This document shows, piece by piece, positions 18,382 through 26,191 of a stretch of 64,000 nt of DNA (positions within the stretch are counted from its first letter, which is position 1; the number at the start of each line of letters is the position of its first letter). Origin of the DNA: Opitutaceae bacterium EW11 (GTDB lineage: Bacteria; Verrucomicrobiota; Verrucomicrobiia; Opitutales; Opitutaceae); assembly GCA_003054665.1 (NCBI GenBank), contig QAYY01000001.1, forward strand, positions 62,001 through 126,000, written 5' to 3'. The notes beneath the pieces are model-generated. The model was given only the letters and a program-made list of their open reading frames with translations, ran no database searches and was not told the origin of the DNA. The position numbers were made by a program, and so were the translations under genes.

Positions 18382-19187
18382 TGTGGGGAATCATTCCAGC
18401 CGCCGGGGCGGGAAGCCGCATCCAGCCGCTCGCGTTTTCCAAGGAGCTCCTGCCGGTCGGCAGCCGCCTGGAAAACGAAGTGGAACGACCGCGTGCCGTG
18501 AGCGAATACCTGGTCGAGCGGATGGTGGCCGCGGGCGCGACGCGGATCTGCTTCGTCATTTCTCCCGGCAAGTCCGACATCCTCGCCTACTATGGCGGCA
18601 GCGTCGGTTCGGCCCAGCTGGCGTACGTAGTGCAGCCGCATCCGGCCGGACTCTGCGACGCGATCTTCCGCGCCGCCCCGCTCATCGCCCCGGACGAACA
18701 CGTCCTGATCGGGCTGCCGGACACGATCTGGTATCCGGAGGACGGATTCTCGCTGCTGCCCGACGACGTGCTCTCGTTTCTGCTCTTCCCCGTCGCGCGC
18801 CCCCAGTTCTTCGACGCCGTGGTGGTGGACGAAGGCGGTCGGGTCGAGCAGATCCAGGTGAAGCAGCCGAATCCCAAGTCCTCCTGGATCTGGGGCGCGA
18901 TCAAGATGCCCGGATCGGTCCTGCATTTCCTTCACGAGCTCTGGCGCGAGCCGGGCCGGAGAGACGAATATTTCGGCACGCTGGTGAACGCGTATCTCGC
19001 CCGCGGCGGCGCCGCCCAGGGAATCGCGGCCGGAGAGGCCTACGTGGATGTCGGCACCCTCCACGGCTACCGCGAGGCCCTGAGGCTGCTGAGCGAACAG
19101 GTGCCGGCGAAAAGCTCGCTGCTCGCCGCGGCGCCTGACGGAAAAGTCCGGTCCTCGAGCCCTCCCATCCTTCTGCATCATGGTTGA
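18381..19187 (+). CDS. Sugar-1-phosphate nucleotidyltransferase
   Basis: A 268-residue nucleotidyltransferase of the RmlA/GlmU-like superfamily, expected to make an NDP-sugar from NTP and a sugar 1-phosphate. The signature GAGSRIQPLAFSKELLPV lies at residues 8-25, and the product-site GLPDTIW follows near 111. It is shorter than RmlA and has no C-terminal acyltransferase repeats. The start codon shares one base with the preceding stop and its end overlaps the next gene by 8 bp, so the arm is tightly coupled. The activated sugar is probably the donor for one of the glycosyltransferases around it (inference). Confidence 0.87.
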   Translation: MWGIIPAAGAGSRIQPLAFSKELLPVGSRLENEVERPRAVSEYLVERMVAAGATRICFVISPGKSDILAYYGGSVGSAQLAYVVQPHPAGLCDAIFRAAPLIAPDEHVLIGLPDTIWYPEDGFSLLPDDVLSFLLFPVARPQFFDAVVVDEGGRVEQIQVKQPNPKSSWIWGAIKMPGSVLHFLHELWREPGRRDEYFGTLVNAYLARGGAAQGIAAGEAYVDVGTLHGYREALRLLSEQVPAKSSLLAAAPDGKVRSSSPPILLHHG

Positions 19188-20118
19188 TTCGATCATGTTC
19201 TGGAACGAGCCCAACAACAAGTCGCATTGGGCTTTCGAGATCGATCCCGAGTGGCGCATCTTCGCCGAAATGGTCAAGGGCGCCGCCCGCGCCGTGGCGG
19301 CGGAGAATCCGAAGCTGCTGCGCGTGCTCGGAGGCTTGTCGCCGATCGACGCCGGCTTTGTCTCCAACATGGCGCTACAGGGCGTGCTGGACCACATGGA
19401 CGTCGTGGCGGTGCACGGCTTCCCGCTCGATTGGAACCACTGGCAGATCAACGACTGGCCCGCGAAGCTGCAGGAGATCCAGTCCGTCACGCCGCTGACC
19501 ATCTGGGTTTCGGAAGTGGGCGTGTCCACCTTCGGCGCCGACGAGGTGCAGGTGTTCGGACTGGACCGCACCGCCGAGCTGCTCGTCGGACGCGTGGCCC
19601 GCATCCACTGGTACAGCCTCTTCGATCTGCCCAAAGCCTGGCCCGCCACCACCCGGCACAAGGAGGCGGAAGGCTCCTCCTACTACCGCCATTTCTACAT
19701 GGGCCTGATCCGCGAAGACGGCACGCCGAAGCCCGCGCTCGAGCATTTCCGCAAGCACGCCCCTTCCCTCGGCATCTGCCAGTGGTTTCATTTCGAGGAC
19801 CACCGCCTCGAGGACGCCGTCGAATGGCTCCGGATGCTCGGCGTCCGTCACCTTCGGACCGGCCTGAGCTGGGCCGACAGCTTCCGTCCCGGAGCGCTGG
19901 ATTGGTTCGACCGGCAGATGGACGCCCTCGCGGAGTTCGAGGTCACGCTCACGTTCTGCTTCACCCCCGAGCACCGCGGTATCCAGCCGCATCACACGAG
20001 TCCCCCGCAGGCCATCGAGGAATACGCCGCGTTCTGCGCGGAGATGGTCCGCCGCTACACCGCACCGACGCGGACGACCCCGCCAACGCTTACCACCTCC
20101 GAAACGGTGGTAGTCTAG
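19180..20118 (+). CDS. Clan GH-A glycoside hydrolase-like protein, apparently circularly permuted
   Basis: A 312-residue protein with the catalytic signatures of a TIM-barrel glycosidase: acid/base E10 in FWNEPNN and nucleophile E112 in TIWVSEVG. The order is odd. The NEP strand, normally beta-4 in the middle of the barrel, lies at the very N-terminus. The part from about residue 200 to the end (FHFEDHRLEDAVEWLRMLGV, then RTGLSWAD, TFCFTPEHRG and FCAEMVRRY) looks like beta-1 to beta-3, which normally precede NEP. No signal peptide is present, so it would act in the cytoplasm, perhaps as a transferase or hydrolase on the glycan intermediate. It overlaps the upstream gene by 8 bp and is followed after 2 bp by the deacetylase gene. 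Confidence 0.75.
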   Translation: MVDSIMFWNEPNNKSHWAFEIDPEWRIFAEMVKGAARAVAAENPKLLRVLGGLSPIDAGFVSNMALQGVLDHMDVVAVHGFPLDWNHWQINDWPAKLQEIQSVTPLTIWVSEVGVSTFGADEVQVFGLDRTAELLVGRVARIHWYSLFDLPKAWPATTRHKEAEGSSYYRHFYMGLIREDGTPKPALEHFRKHAPSLGICQWFHFEDHRLEDAVEWLRMLGVRHLRTGLSWADSFRPGALDWFDRQMDALAEFEVTLTFCFTPEHRGIQPHHTSPPQAIEEYAAFCAEMVRRYTAPTRTTPPTLTTSETVVV

Positions 20119-20120
20119 CC

Positions 20121-21017
20121 ATGCCTCCACGCGACCCCGCCGAATGCCAGAACCTGCTCGCCCGACTCTGCGGCCAAACCGGCGACGAAGGTCCAGAACC
20201 TCGCACGCTTTTTGTCTTCGCCCACCCGGACGACGAAACCGTCGGGGCGTCCTTCCTGGTCTCCCGCCTGCCCGACTCGCTCCTCGTCTATGTCACCGAC
20301 GGCGCTCCGAGGGACGGCCTCGACGCCAAGGCATCGGGCTTCGCCACGGCCGGAGCCTACGCGCGGGCGAGGCGGCGCGAGACCGCCGCCGCCCTCGGGC
20401 ACGCCGGCGTCCCCGCCGGCCATATCCGTTTCCTGGATATCGTCGACCAGGAGGCGGTGCACAACCTCGGCCCGCTCACGCGCGAACTGCTGGCGCTGAT
20501 TCGCGATTTCGCCCCCGAGGCCATCCTCACCCATCCCTATGAAGGCGGGCACCCGGACCACGACGCGACGGCCTTCGCCGTCCACGCCGCCTGCGCGCTC
20601 CTCGAACGCGAGGGTAGAGCGGCCCCGGCGATCATGGAGATGACCTCGTACCATAACCGGAACGGCGCGTTCGCCTTCGGCGATTTCCTGGACAATTCCG
20701 AGTCCGAGGTGATTCACGTCCCTCTGGAAAACGGGCAGCGGGAGCTCAAGCAGCGGATGATCGACAGCCATCCGAGCCAGAACCGGGTGCTCCGCAGCGT
20801 GGCCGTGGCCTTCGAGCGATACCGGGTCGCTCCGGCGTACGACTTTTCCCGGCCGCCGCACTCGGGACAGCCGCTCTACGAACTCCTCTGCTGGAACATG
20901 TCGGGGTCGCGCTGGCGCCGGCTCGCCCTGGCCGCCGGTGAGGAACTCGGACTCGTCGATCCGTACGCTGCACTGCAGTCAATGAATTCCGACGCCGGCT
21001 CGCGGCGCGAACGCTGA
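20121..21017 (+). CDS. PIG-L / LmbE-family N-deacetylase
   Basis: A 298-residue zinc-dependent deacetylase of the PIG-L family, which removes acetyl groups from N-acetylglucosaminyl compounds (PIG-L, MshB, BshB). The zinc and catalytic motif AHPDDE lies at 34-39 and the second metal motif GGHPDHDA near 142-149. The ATG at 20121 begins the family-like sequence; the longer open frame upstream is a shadow of the glycosidase-like gene. The next gene, a GT4 glycosyltransferase, starts 3 bp after its stop. Together with Ino1 and the acyltransferase this recalls the enzyme set of mycothiol synthesis, though the ligase step is missing. Confidence 0.9.
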   Translation: MPPRDPAECQNLLARLCGQTGDEGPEPRTLFVFAHPDDETVGASFLVSRLPDSLLVYVTDGAPRDGLDAKASGFATAGAYARARRRETAAALGHAGVPAGHIRFLDIVDQEAVHNLGPLTRELLALIRDFAPEAILTHPYEGGHPDHDATAFAVHAACALLEREGRAAPAIMEMTSYHNRNGAFAFGDFLDNSESEVIHVPLENGQRELKQRMIDSHPSQNRVLRSVAVAFERYRVAPAYDFSRPPHSGQPLYELLCWNMSGSRWRRLALAAGEELGLVDPYAALQSMNSDAGSRRER

Positions 21018-21020
21018 GCC

Positions 21021-22091
21021 ATGACGCTGACCGTGCTGAGCGTCGCGTATCCGTTCGCCGCGGTCGGACCCGATGCGGTCGGCGGCGCCGAACAGATCCT
21101 CTGGCAACTGGATCGGACCCTCGTTCGCGCCGGTCATCGCTCGCTGGTTCTGGCCTGCGAGGGCTCCCGGGTCTCCGGCACGCTGCTTCCGTTTCGTCTC
21201 CCCCGCAGCGCGCTGACTGAAACGATGCGCTCAGAGGTCCATCGACGCTACCGCGACGCGCTATCCGGCGCTGTTTCTGCCGAGCGCATCGATCTGGTCC
21301 ACCTGCACGGCATCGATTGCGCCGCGTACCTGCCTCCCCCGGGTCCGCCGACATTGATCACGCTCCACCTCCCGCCGTCGTGGTATCCCGAGGAGGTGTT
21401 TACCCTCCAGCGGCCGCAGACTTGGCTGCACTGCGTTTCCCACGATCAGCAGGCGTCCTGCCCTTCCGGCAGCCGACTGCTTCCCGCGATCGAAAACGGA
21501 GTGCCGTTCGACGAACTCCAGGCCAGCTACGCCAAACGCGACCACTTCCTTGCGCTGGGCCGCATCTGCTGGGAAAAAGGTTTCCATCTGGCCCTGGACG
21601 CCGCCCGGGAAGCGGGCGTGCCGCTGGTGCTGGCGGGAAACGTCTTCCCGTATTCGGCACATCGCGACTACTTCGAGCGTCAGATCGCCCCCCGGCTCGA
21701 CCGGAGCCGGAGGTTTCTCGGCCCCGTCGGTTTTGTCCGGAAGCGGCGCCTGCTCACCACCGCACGCGCCCTGCTCGTTCCGAGCCTCGTCGCCGAAACG
21801 AGCTCGCTCGCGGCGATGGAGGCGCTCGCCTGCGGCACACCCATCGTCGCCTTCCGCAATGGTGCCCTGGCGTCCATCGTTGAGCACGGAAAGACCGGTT
21901 TTCTCGTCGGCTCCGCGGAAGAAATGGCCGCCGCCCTCCGTGAGGTGGGCGAACTGAAGCCCGACGACTGCCGCGAAGCGGCGCGGCGGCGTTTCTCCGC
22001 GGGTCGAATGACGAGCCGCTATCTGCAGCTCTACGCCCAGCTCGCTCTGGACGGCCCCGTCCATTCCCATGCCGACCCGCACGCCGCGTGA
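21021..22091 (+). CDS. Glycosyltransferase family 4
   Basis: A 356-residue GT4 enzyme with a two-Rossmann GT-B fold. The N-terminus has VGGAEQILWQLDRTLVRAGH, typical of the family, and the C-terminal donor site reads ETSSLAAMEALACGTPIVAF (about 255-274), with the E(x)7E spacing of retaining GT4 enzymes. It lies directly between the deacetylase and the acyltransferase, the position an MshA-like enzyme would hold if the pathway resembled mycothiol synthesis; substrate identity is not shown by the sequence. The end overlaps the next start by 23 bp. Confidence 0.9.
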   Translation: MTLTVLSVAYPFAAVGPDAVGGAEQILWQLDRTLVRAGHRSLVLACEGSRVSGTLLPFRLPRSALTETMRSEVHRRYRDALSGAVSAERIDLVHLHGIDCAAYLPPPGPPTLITLHLPPSWYPEEVFTLQRPQTWLHCVSHDQQASCPSGSRLLPAIENGVPFDELQASYAKRDHFLALGRICWEKGFHLALDAAREAGVPLVLAGNVFPYSAHRDYFERQIAPRLDRSRRFLGPVGFVRKRRLLTTARALLVPSLVAETSSLAAMEALACGTPIVAFRNGALASIVEHGKTGFLVGSAEEMAAALREVGELKPDDCREAARRRFSAGRMTSRYLQLYAQLALDGPVHSHADPHAA

Positions 22092-23106
22092 GTCCGCACC
22101 CGCGGATTTCTCCCTCGAGGAGCTTCGCTCGTTGGAAGAGCTGGAGCGGCTGCGCGAGGACTGGCGCCAGCTGTGGCAACGCGCCGCTGCCGCCACGCCC
22201 TTCCAGTCGCCCGAGTGGGTGCTGGCGTGGGCGCACCATCTGCGTTCGGGCGAGCCTTGGGCGTTCGCCATCCGACTCGGCGAACGGCTCGTCGGGCTCG
22301 CGCCGTTCTGCCTGGCGCCGGACGGCGAGGGCCGCAGGCGGGTGACGCTGATGGGTACCGGCGTTAGCGACTATCTGGATACGCTGGCGGAGCCCGGCTT
22401 CGAAAGCACGGTCGCCGCCATGATCTACAACCACCTGGACGAGCGGGCGGACCTCTGGGATTGCGCCGATTTTCAACAGCTGCGCGCCGAATCGCCTCTA
22501 CTCGCCCAGGACTTCGGCCCGACCCGCCACGCGCCCGTCGAACTGCAGGAACAATGCCCCGTCCTCCACGCGGAGCCCGACGGCGGCTGGCCGGTGCCGT
22601 CGGCTTTCATGCAGAAGCTCGCGTACGAACACCGCCGCCTCTCGCGCGAAGCCCAGCTTTCGTTTGTCACGGCCGACGAGCGCACTTTCGACCGCGCGTT
22701 CGATGCCCTGCTCCGGCTCCACGGCGCGCGCTGGCGGCGGCGCGGCGAAGCGGGCGTTCTTTCGGACCGCGCCGTCGAGCGTTTCCACACCGACGCCGCC
22801 CGGGCGCTCCTCGGGCGCGGCGTGCTGCGCCTCCATGTCGCTTACGATGCCGACCGGCCGATCGCCTCGTTCTACGGCTTCCAGCACCGCCGAAGAACCT
22901 ACTACTATCTCGGTGGCTTCGATCCGGAGTACGAGAGGCACAGCGCGGGCAATCAAGTTGTCCGCCACGCGCTGGAGCGCGCGCAGCACGAAGGCGCCAC
23001 CACCTTCGATTTTCTCCGAGGGCAGGAACCGTACAAATACCGGTGGGGCGCGGTCGATCATCCGACCTACCGCCGGCAACTGGCCTGCGATCGGCAGGTC
23101 AGCTGA
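22069..23106 (+). CDS. BcsL/CelD-type GNAT acyltransferase
   Basis: A 345-residue protein of the BcsL/CelD (FemAB-related) acyltransferase group. Family features are the N-terminal [16 protein letters not shown] (about 43-58) and, near the C-terminus, [15 protein letters not shown] and [15 protein letters not shown]. Such enzymes transfer acyl or aminoacyl groups in polysaccharide and envelope pathways. It follows the GT4 gene with a 23-bp overlap and precedes ino1 by 43 bp. A natural role is N-acylation of the amine released by the PIG-L deacetylase; this is inference. Confidence 0.83.
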   Translation: MPTRTPRESAPADFSLEELRSLEELERLREDWRQLWQRAAAATPFQSPEWVLAWAHHLRSGEPWAFAIRLGERLVGLAPFCLAPDGEGRRRVTLMGTGVSDYLDTLAEPGFESTVAAMIYNHLDERADLWDCADFQQLRAESPLLAQDFGPTRHAPVELQEQCPVLHAEPDGGWPVPSAFMQKLAYEHRRLSREAQLSFVTADERTFDRAFDALLRLHGARWRRRGEAGVLSDRAVERFHTDAARALLGRGVLRLHVAYDADRPIASFYGFQHRRRTYYYLGGFDPEYERHSAGNQVVRHALERAQHEGATTFDFLRGQEPYKYRWGAVDHPTYRRQLACDRQVS

Positions 23107-23149
23107 CAGGGCGCGCGGCCTGCCGCGGCTCCTTTCATCCCCAACGATC

Positions 23150-24382
23150 ATGAAGACTCCCGACGATCCGCTCGCATCCACAAAAACTCCAACCACCGCC
23201 CGCGGGAGAAAAGTGCGCGTGGCCGTCGTGGGCGTCGGCAACTGCGCCAGCTCCCTGGTGCAGGGCGTGGAGTTCTACAAAAACGCGAGCGAGACCGACT
23301 CCGTTCCGGGACTCATGCACGTGAACCTCGGCGGCTACCACATCCGCGACATCGAGTTCACGGCGGCGTTCGACATCGACCGCAACAAGGTCGGCAAAGA
23401 CCTTTCCGAAGCGATCTACACGGCGCCGAACAACACGTATCGGTTTGCCGACGTGCCGCGGCTCGGGGTGAAAGTCCATCGCGGCATGACCCACGACGGG
23501 CTCGGAAAGTATCTCAGCCTGAAGATCGACAAGGCGCCGGGGCCGACGGACGACATCGTCTCCATCCTCCGGCGAACTCAAACGGACGTCGTGGTTTCCT
23601 ACCTGCCCGTCGGCTCCGAGATGGCGACGAAGTGGTACGTCGAGCAGGTGCTCGAAGCCGGCTGTGGTTTCGTCAACTGCATCCCGGTGTTCATCGCTTC
23701 GCAGCCGTATTGGCAGCAGCGCTTCCGGGACCGCGGCCTTCCGATCATCGGAGACGACATCAAATCCCAGGTCGGCGCCACCATCACGCATCGCATGCTG
23801 GTGAACCTTTTCAAGGAGCGCGGCGTGCGCCTCGACCGCACCTACCAGCTGAACTTCGGCGGCAACACGGATTTCCTGAACATGCTCGAACGGGAGCGCC
23901 TCGATTCGAAAAAAATCTCGAAGACCAACGCCGTCACGAGCCAGCTGGGCTCGCCCATGCCCGCGGAAAACGTCCACGTCGGTCCGAGCGATTACGTACC
24001 CTGGATGGCGGACCAGAAGTGGTGCTACATCCACATGCACGGAACGACGTTTGGAAACGTCCCGCTGAAGTGCGAGGTGAAGCTCGAGGTATGGGACTCG
24101 CCCAACTCAGCGGGGGTGGTGATCGACGCGATCCGCTGCGCCAAGCTCGCGCTCGACCGCGGCATAAGCGGCCCGCTTCTCGGTCCCGCGAGCTACTTCA
24201 TGAAGTCTCCGCCGGAGCAATACAACGACCACGTCGCTCGCGAGAAGGTGGAGGCTTTCATCCGCGGTGACGAAGCGCACGACGCAGTTCCCGGCAACGG
24301 GGCCAGTCCGCAACCCAAGCCGGCGGAGGTACCGGCGGCCGAAGACGTCGTTTCGCCCTCGACGAATCCGGCGCAGGTGTAG
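23150..24382 (+). CDS. ino1: Inositol-3-phosphate synthase (actinobacterial/archaeal type)
   Basis: A 410-residue NAD-dependent enzyme that converts glucose 6-phosphate to 1D-myo-inositol 3-phosphate. The N-terminal [19 protein letters not shown] (about 24-42) is the dinucleotide-binding site, followed by [18 protein letters not shown] and an NAD-contacting [12 protein letters not shown]; the middle has [13 protein letters not shown] and [11 protein letters not shown]. These match the short Ino1 form of actinobacteria rather than the eukaryotic form. A proline-rich tail follows residue 380. Inositol synthesis is uncommon in Gram-negative bacteria, so its place inside a glycosyltransferase operon strongly suggests an inositol-containing product. 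Confidence 0.94.
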   Translation: MKTPDDPLASTKTPTTARGRKVRVAVVGVGNCASSLVQGVEFYKNASETDSVPGLMHVNLGGYHIRDIEFTAAFDIDRNKVGKDLSEAIYTAPNNTYRFADVPRLGVKVHRGMTHDGLGKYLSLKIDKAPGPTDDIVSILRRTQTDVVVSYLPVGSEMATKWYVEQVLEAGCGFVNCIPVFIASQPYWQQRFRDRGLPIIGDDIKSQVGATITHRMLVNLFKERGVRLDRTYQLNFGGNTDFLNMLERERLDSKKISKTNAVTSQLGSPMPAENVHVGPSDYVPWMADQKWCYIHMHGTTFGNVPLKCEVKLEVWDSPNSAGVVIDAIRCAKLALDRGISGPLLGPASYFMKSPPEQYNDHVAREKVEAFIRGDEAHDAVPGNGASPQPKPAEVPAAEDVVSPSTNPAQV

Positions 24383-24626
24383 CACGGGAAGCTGCTGCGC
24401 GCTTCCCCGGGTGGCGCGGGCACCGGATCCCATCCTTCTTGGTGCGGGCGGGACACCCGCACTCCCAGGGCGCCGTGGCGGAACGGCACATCCGAACCGC
24501 GGTGTAACGACTTCGCGGCGCGCGGGCGGCAGCAATCTCTCGCCTCGCGCTGGCTCGCTGCTAGAGGCTGTCCCCACTTCCAAATCCGAACTGCCAACTT
24601 CCCCGCGCCGAGAGGCGCGGGTCCCC
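24383..24626. repeat. Non-coding spacer with a GC-rich intergenic element
   Basis: No gene is seen. It contains GTGCGGGCGGGACACCCGC at 24442-24460 followed by ACTCCCAGGG, which resembles the GCGGGC...GCTCCCAG element at 53875-53925. A short inverted repeat (GCGCCGAGAGGCGCGG) lies just before the histidine phosphatase start. Confidence 0.45.
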
Positions 24627-25229
24627 ATGACCCGCTTTTTTCTCGTACGCCACGGACAAAAAACCACGCCCGATCCGCTGCTCGTCGGCCGCACGCCCGG
24701 CATTCACCTCAGCGAGCACGGCCGAGCGCAGGCAGACGCGATCGCCGAACGCCTCGGAGCCGAGGAGATCGCCCGCGTCGTTTCCAGCCCGCTGGAGCGC
24801 GCGCGGGAAACCGCCGAGCCTCTGGCCCGGCTGAAGGGCCTGAAGGTCGAAACGATGGCGGAGTTTCACGAAACCGATTTCGGCGAGTGGACCGGCCACA
24901 CCATCGACCAGCTCGCCGGCGTGTCGCAGTGGCGGCGCTACAACGAATTCCGTTCCGCAACGCCCGCGCCCGGAGGCGAAACGATGCTGCAGATGCAGCA
25001 GCGTTTTGTTTCCGGCATGCTGACCCTGCGCGGCCGCTACCCGAGCCAGGGTGTCGCGATCTTCAGCCACGGCGATCCGCTCCGCGCCGCCATCGCCTAC
25101 TTCGCCGGAGCCCCCGTGGATTTCTGGCATCGCTTCGAAATCGGCGTCGGCTCGATCTCCGTCGTGGACCTCGGAGACGACTGCGTGAAGATCCAAAAGC
25201 TGAACGACGTCCCGCTCCCGAATCCATAG
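24627..25229 (+). CDS. Histidine phosphatase (phosphoglycerate-mutase-like)
   Basis: A 200-residue branch 1 histidine phosphatase. The catalytic LVRHGQ lies at 6-11, with SSPLERARETAEPLA near 53-67 and the second histidine in IFSHGDPLRAA. The ATG at 24627 begins the family-like sequence. It is the last gene of the plus arm, 244 bp after ino1, and could remove phosphate from an inositol or sugar phosphate intermediate; a general metabolic role is equally possible. Only 6 bp separate its stop from the stop of the convergent GT9-like gene, with no room for a terminator between them. Confidence 0.85.
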   Translation: MTRFFLVRHGQKTTPDPLLVGRTPGIHLSEHGRAQADAIAERLGAEEIARVVSSPLERARETAEPLARLKGLKVETMAEFHETDFGEWTGHTIDQLAGVSQWRRYNEFRSATPAPGGETMLQMQQRFVSGMLTLRGRYPSQGVAIFSHGDPLRAAIAYFAGAPVDFWHRFEIGVGSISVVDLGDDCVKIQKLNDVPLPNP

Positions 25230-25235
25230 AGTGCC

Positions 25236-26147
25236 TCAAAGGCGCGGTCGCGACGCCGACTTCGTTCTCACCCACTTCGCCAGCTCCAGACCGACGCGGC
25301 TGCAGACGGTTTTCCAGTCGCCGGCAGTCTCCTGGCGGAAAAGCCGCATGGTCGGGTACCACGGGCTGTCGTCGCGGCCCAGCATCCAGCGCCAGTCGGG
25401 CTCCGAATGCAGCAACGTCCAGGTGGGCACGGCCAGGGCGCCGGCGAGATGCGCCGGCATGCTGTCCACCGTGATCACCGCATCCAGACTCCGCATACGC
25501 GCGGCGAGCACGGCGGGATCGTCGTGCCCGGAATCGGCCCCCAGCGCGTTCGTCCACTCCGCCAAGGCTTCTCCGCGCTGCAACGCGTGCAGGCGCAGTC
25601 CGGGGATCCGGGTCCACGGCACGAGTTCGCGCAGCGGGACCGACCGGCGGCTGTCCCACGCTCCCGATTGCCAGACGACACCGACCTCCAGCGTCGACCG
25701 CCGGCCGTGGAGAAATGCGGTCTCCGGCTCGGCGGACAGATACGGCACGTCCCGCGGCAGATTCTCCAGCGTGGAGCGGAATACGTGGGGCAACTCCATC
25801 AATTCGACCTCCACATCGTATTCGAAATCGGGCGCGCCGTCGTGGAGCGGATACACCTCGGACACGCCCCGCACCTTCCGCATCAGCGGCAGCAGCGCGG
25901 GTTGGGACCAGAGGACGAAGGTACAGCCACGGTCCGCGAGCAGGGATGCGTAGCGGACAAATTGCAGCGTGTCTCCCAGCCCGTGATAACAACGGACCAG
26001 AACTCTCCGGCCGTCGAGCGGCGCGCCGTCCCAGACATGCTGCAGATGACGGGGCCAGTCCCAGCACGGTTTGCCCGCGCGACGGCGGAGCACTTCGTCG
26101 GAGATGCGCCACGCCGCGGCGAAGTCCCCGCGGCGCATCGCCTCCAT
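25236..26147 (-). CDS. GT9-like (ADP-heptose transferase-related) glycosyltransferase
   Basis: A 303-residue protein resembling the GT9-like module often attached to TPR proteins. Typical segments are RCYHGLGDTLQFVRYASLL (about 51-69), VVWQSGAWDSRRSVPL, and the C-terminal VDSMPAHLAGALAVPTWTLL with DSPWYPTMRLFRQ. No TPR repeats precede it, only about 45 residues. The ATG at 26147 was chosen; a GTG at 26162 is an alternative, and the much longer open frame upstream is a shadow of the ABC exporter gene. It is last in the minus arm and convergent with the plus arm. Confidence 0.82.
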   Translation of the reverse strand: MEAMRRGDFAAAWRISDEVLRRRAGKPCWDWPRHLQHVWDGAPLDGRRVLVRCYHGLGDTLQFVRYASLLADRGCTFVLWSQPALLPLMRKVRGVSEVYPLHDGAPDFEYDVEVELMELPHVFRSTLENLPRDVPYLSAEPETAFLHGRRSTLEVGVVWQSGAWDSRRSVPLRELVPWTRIPGLRLHALQRGEALAEWTNALGADSGHDDPAVLAARMRSLDAVITVDSMPAHLAGALAVPTWTLLHSEPDWRWMLGRDDSPWYPTMRLFRQETAGDWKTVCSRVGLELAKWVRTKSASRPRL

Positions 26148-26191
26148 CCACGGATCGCCCACGGAGGAGGCCGCGGCTGCGGTTGCCGTTT

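Noticed and set aside
20121-25229. A complete mycothiol pathway
   Set aside because: No cysteine:GlcN-Ins ligase (MshC, a cysteinyl-tRNA-synthetase-like protein) is present, and the acyltransferase is BcsL-like rather than MshD-like. Only a partial parallel can be claimed.
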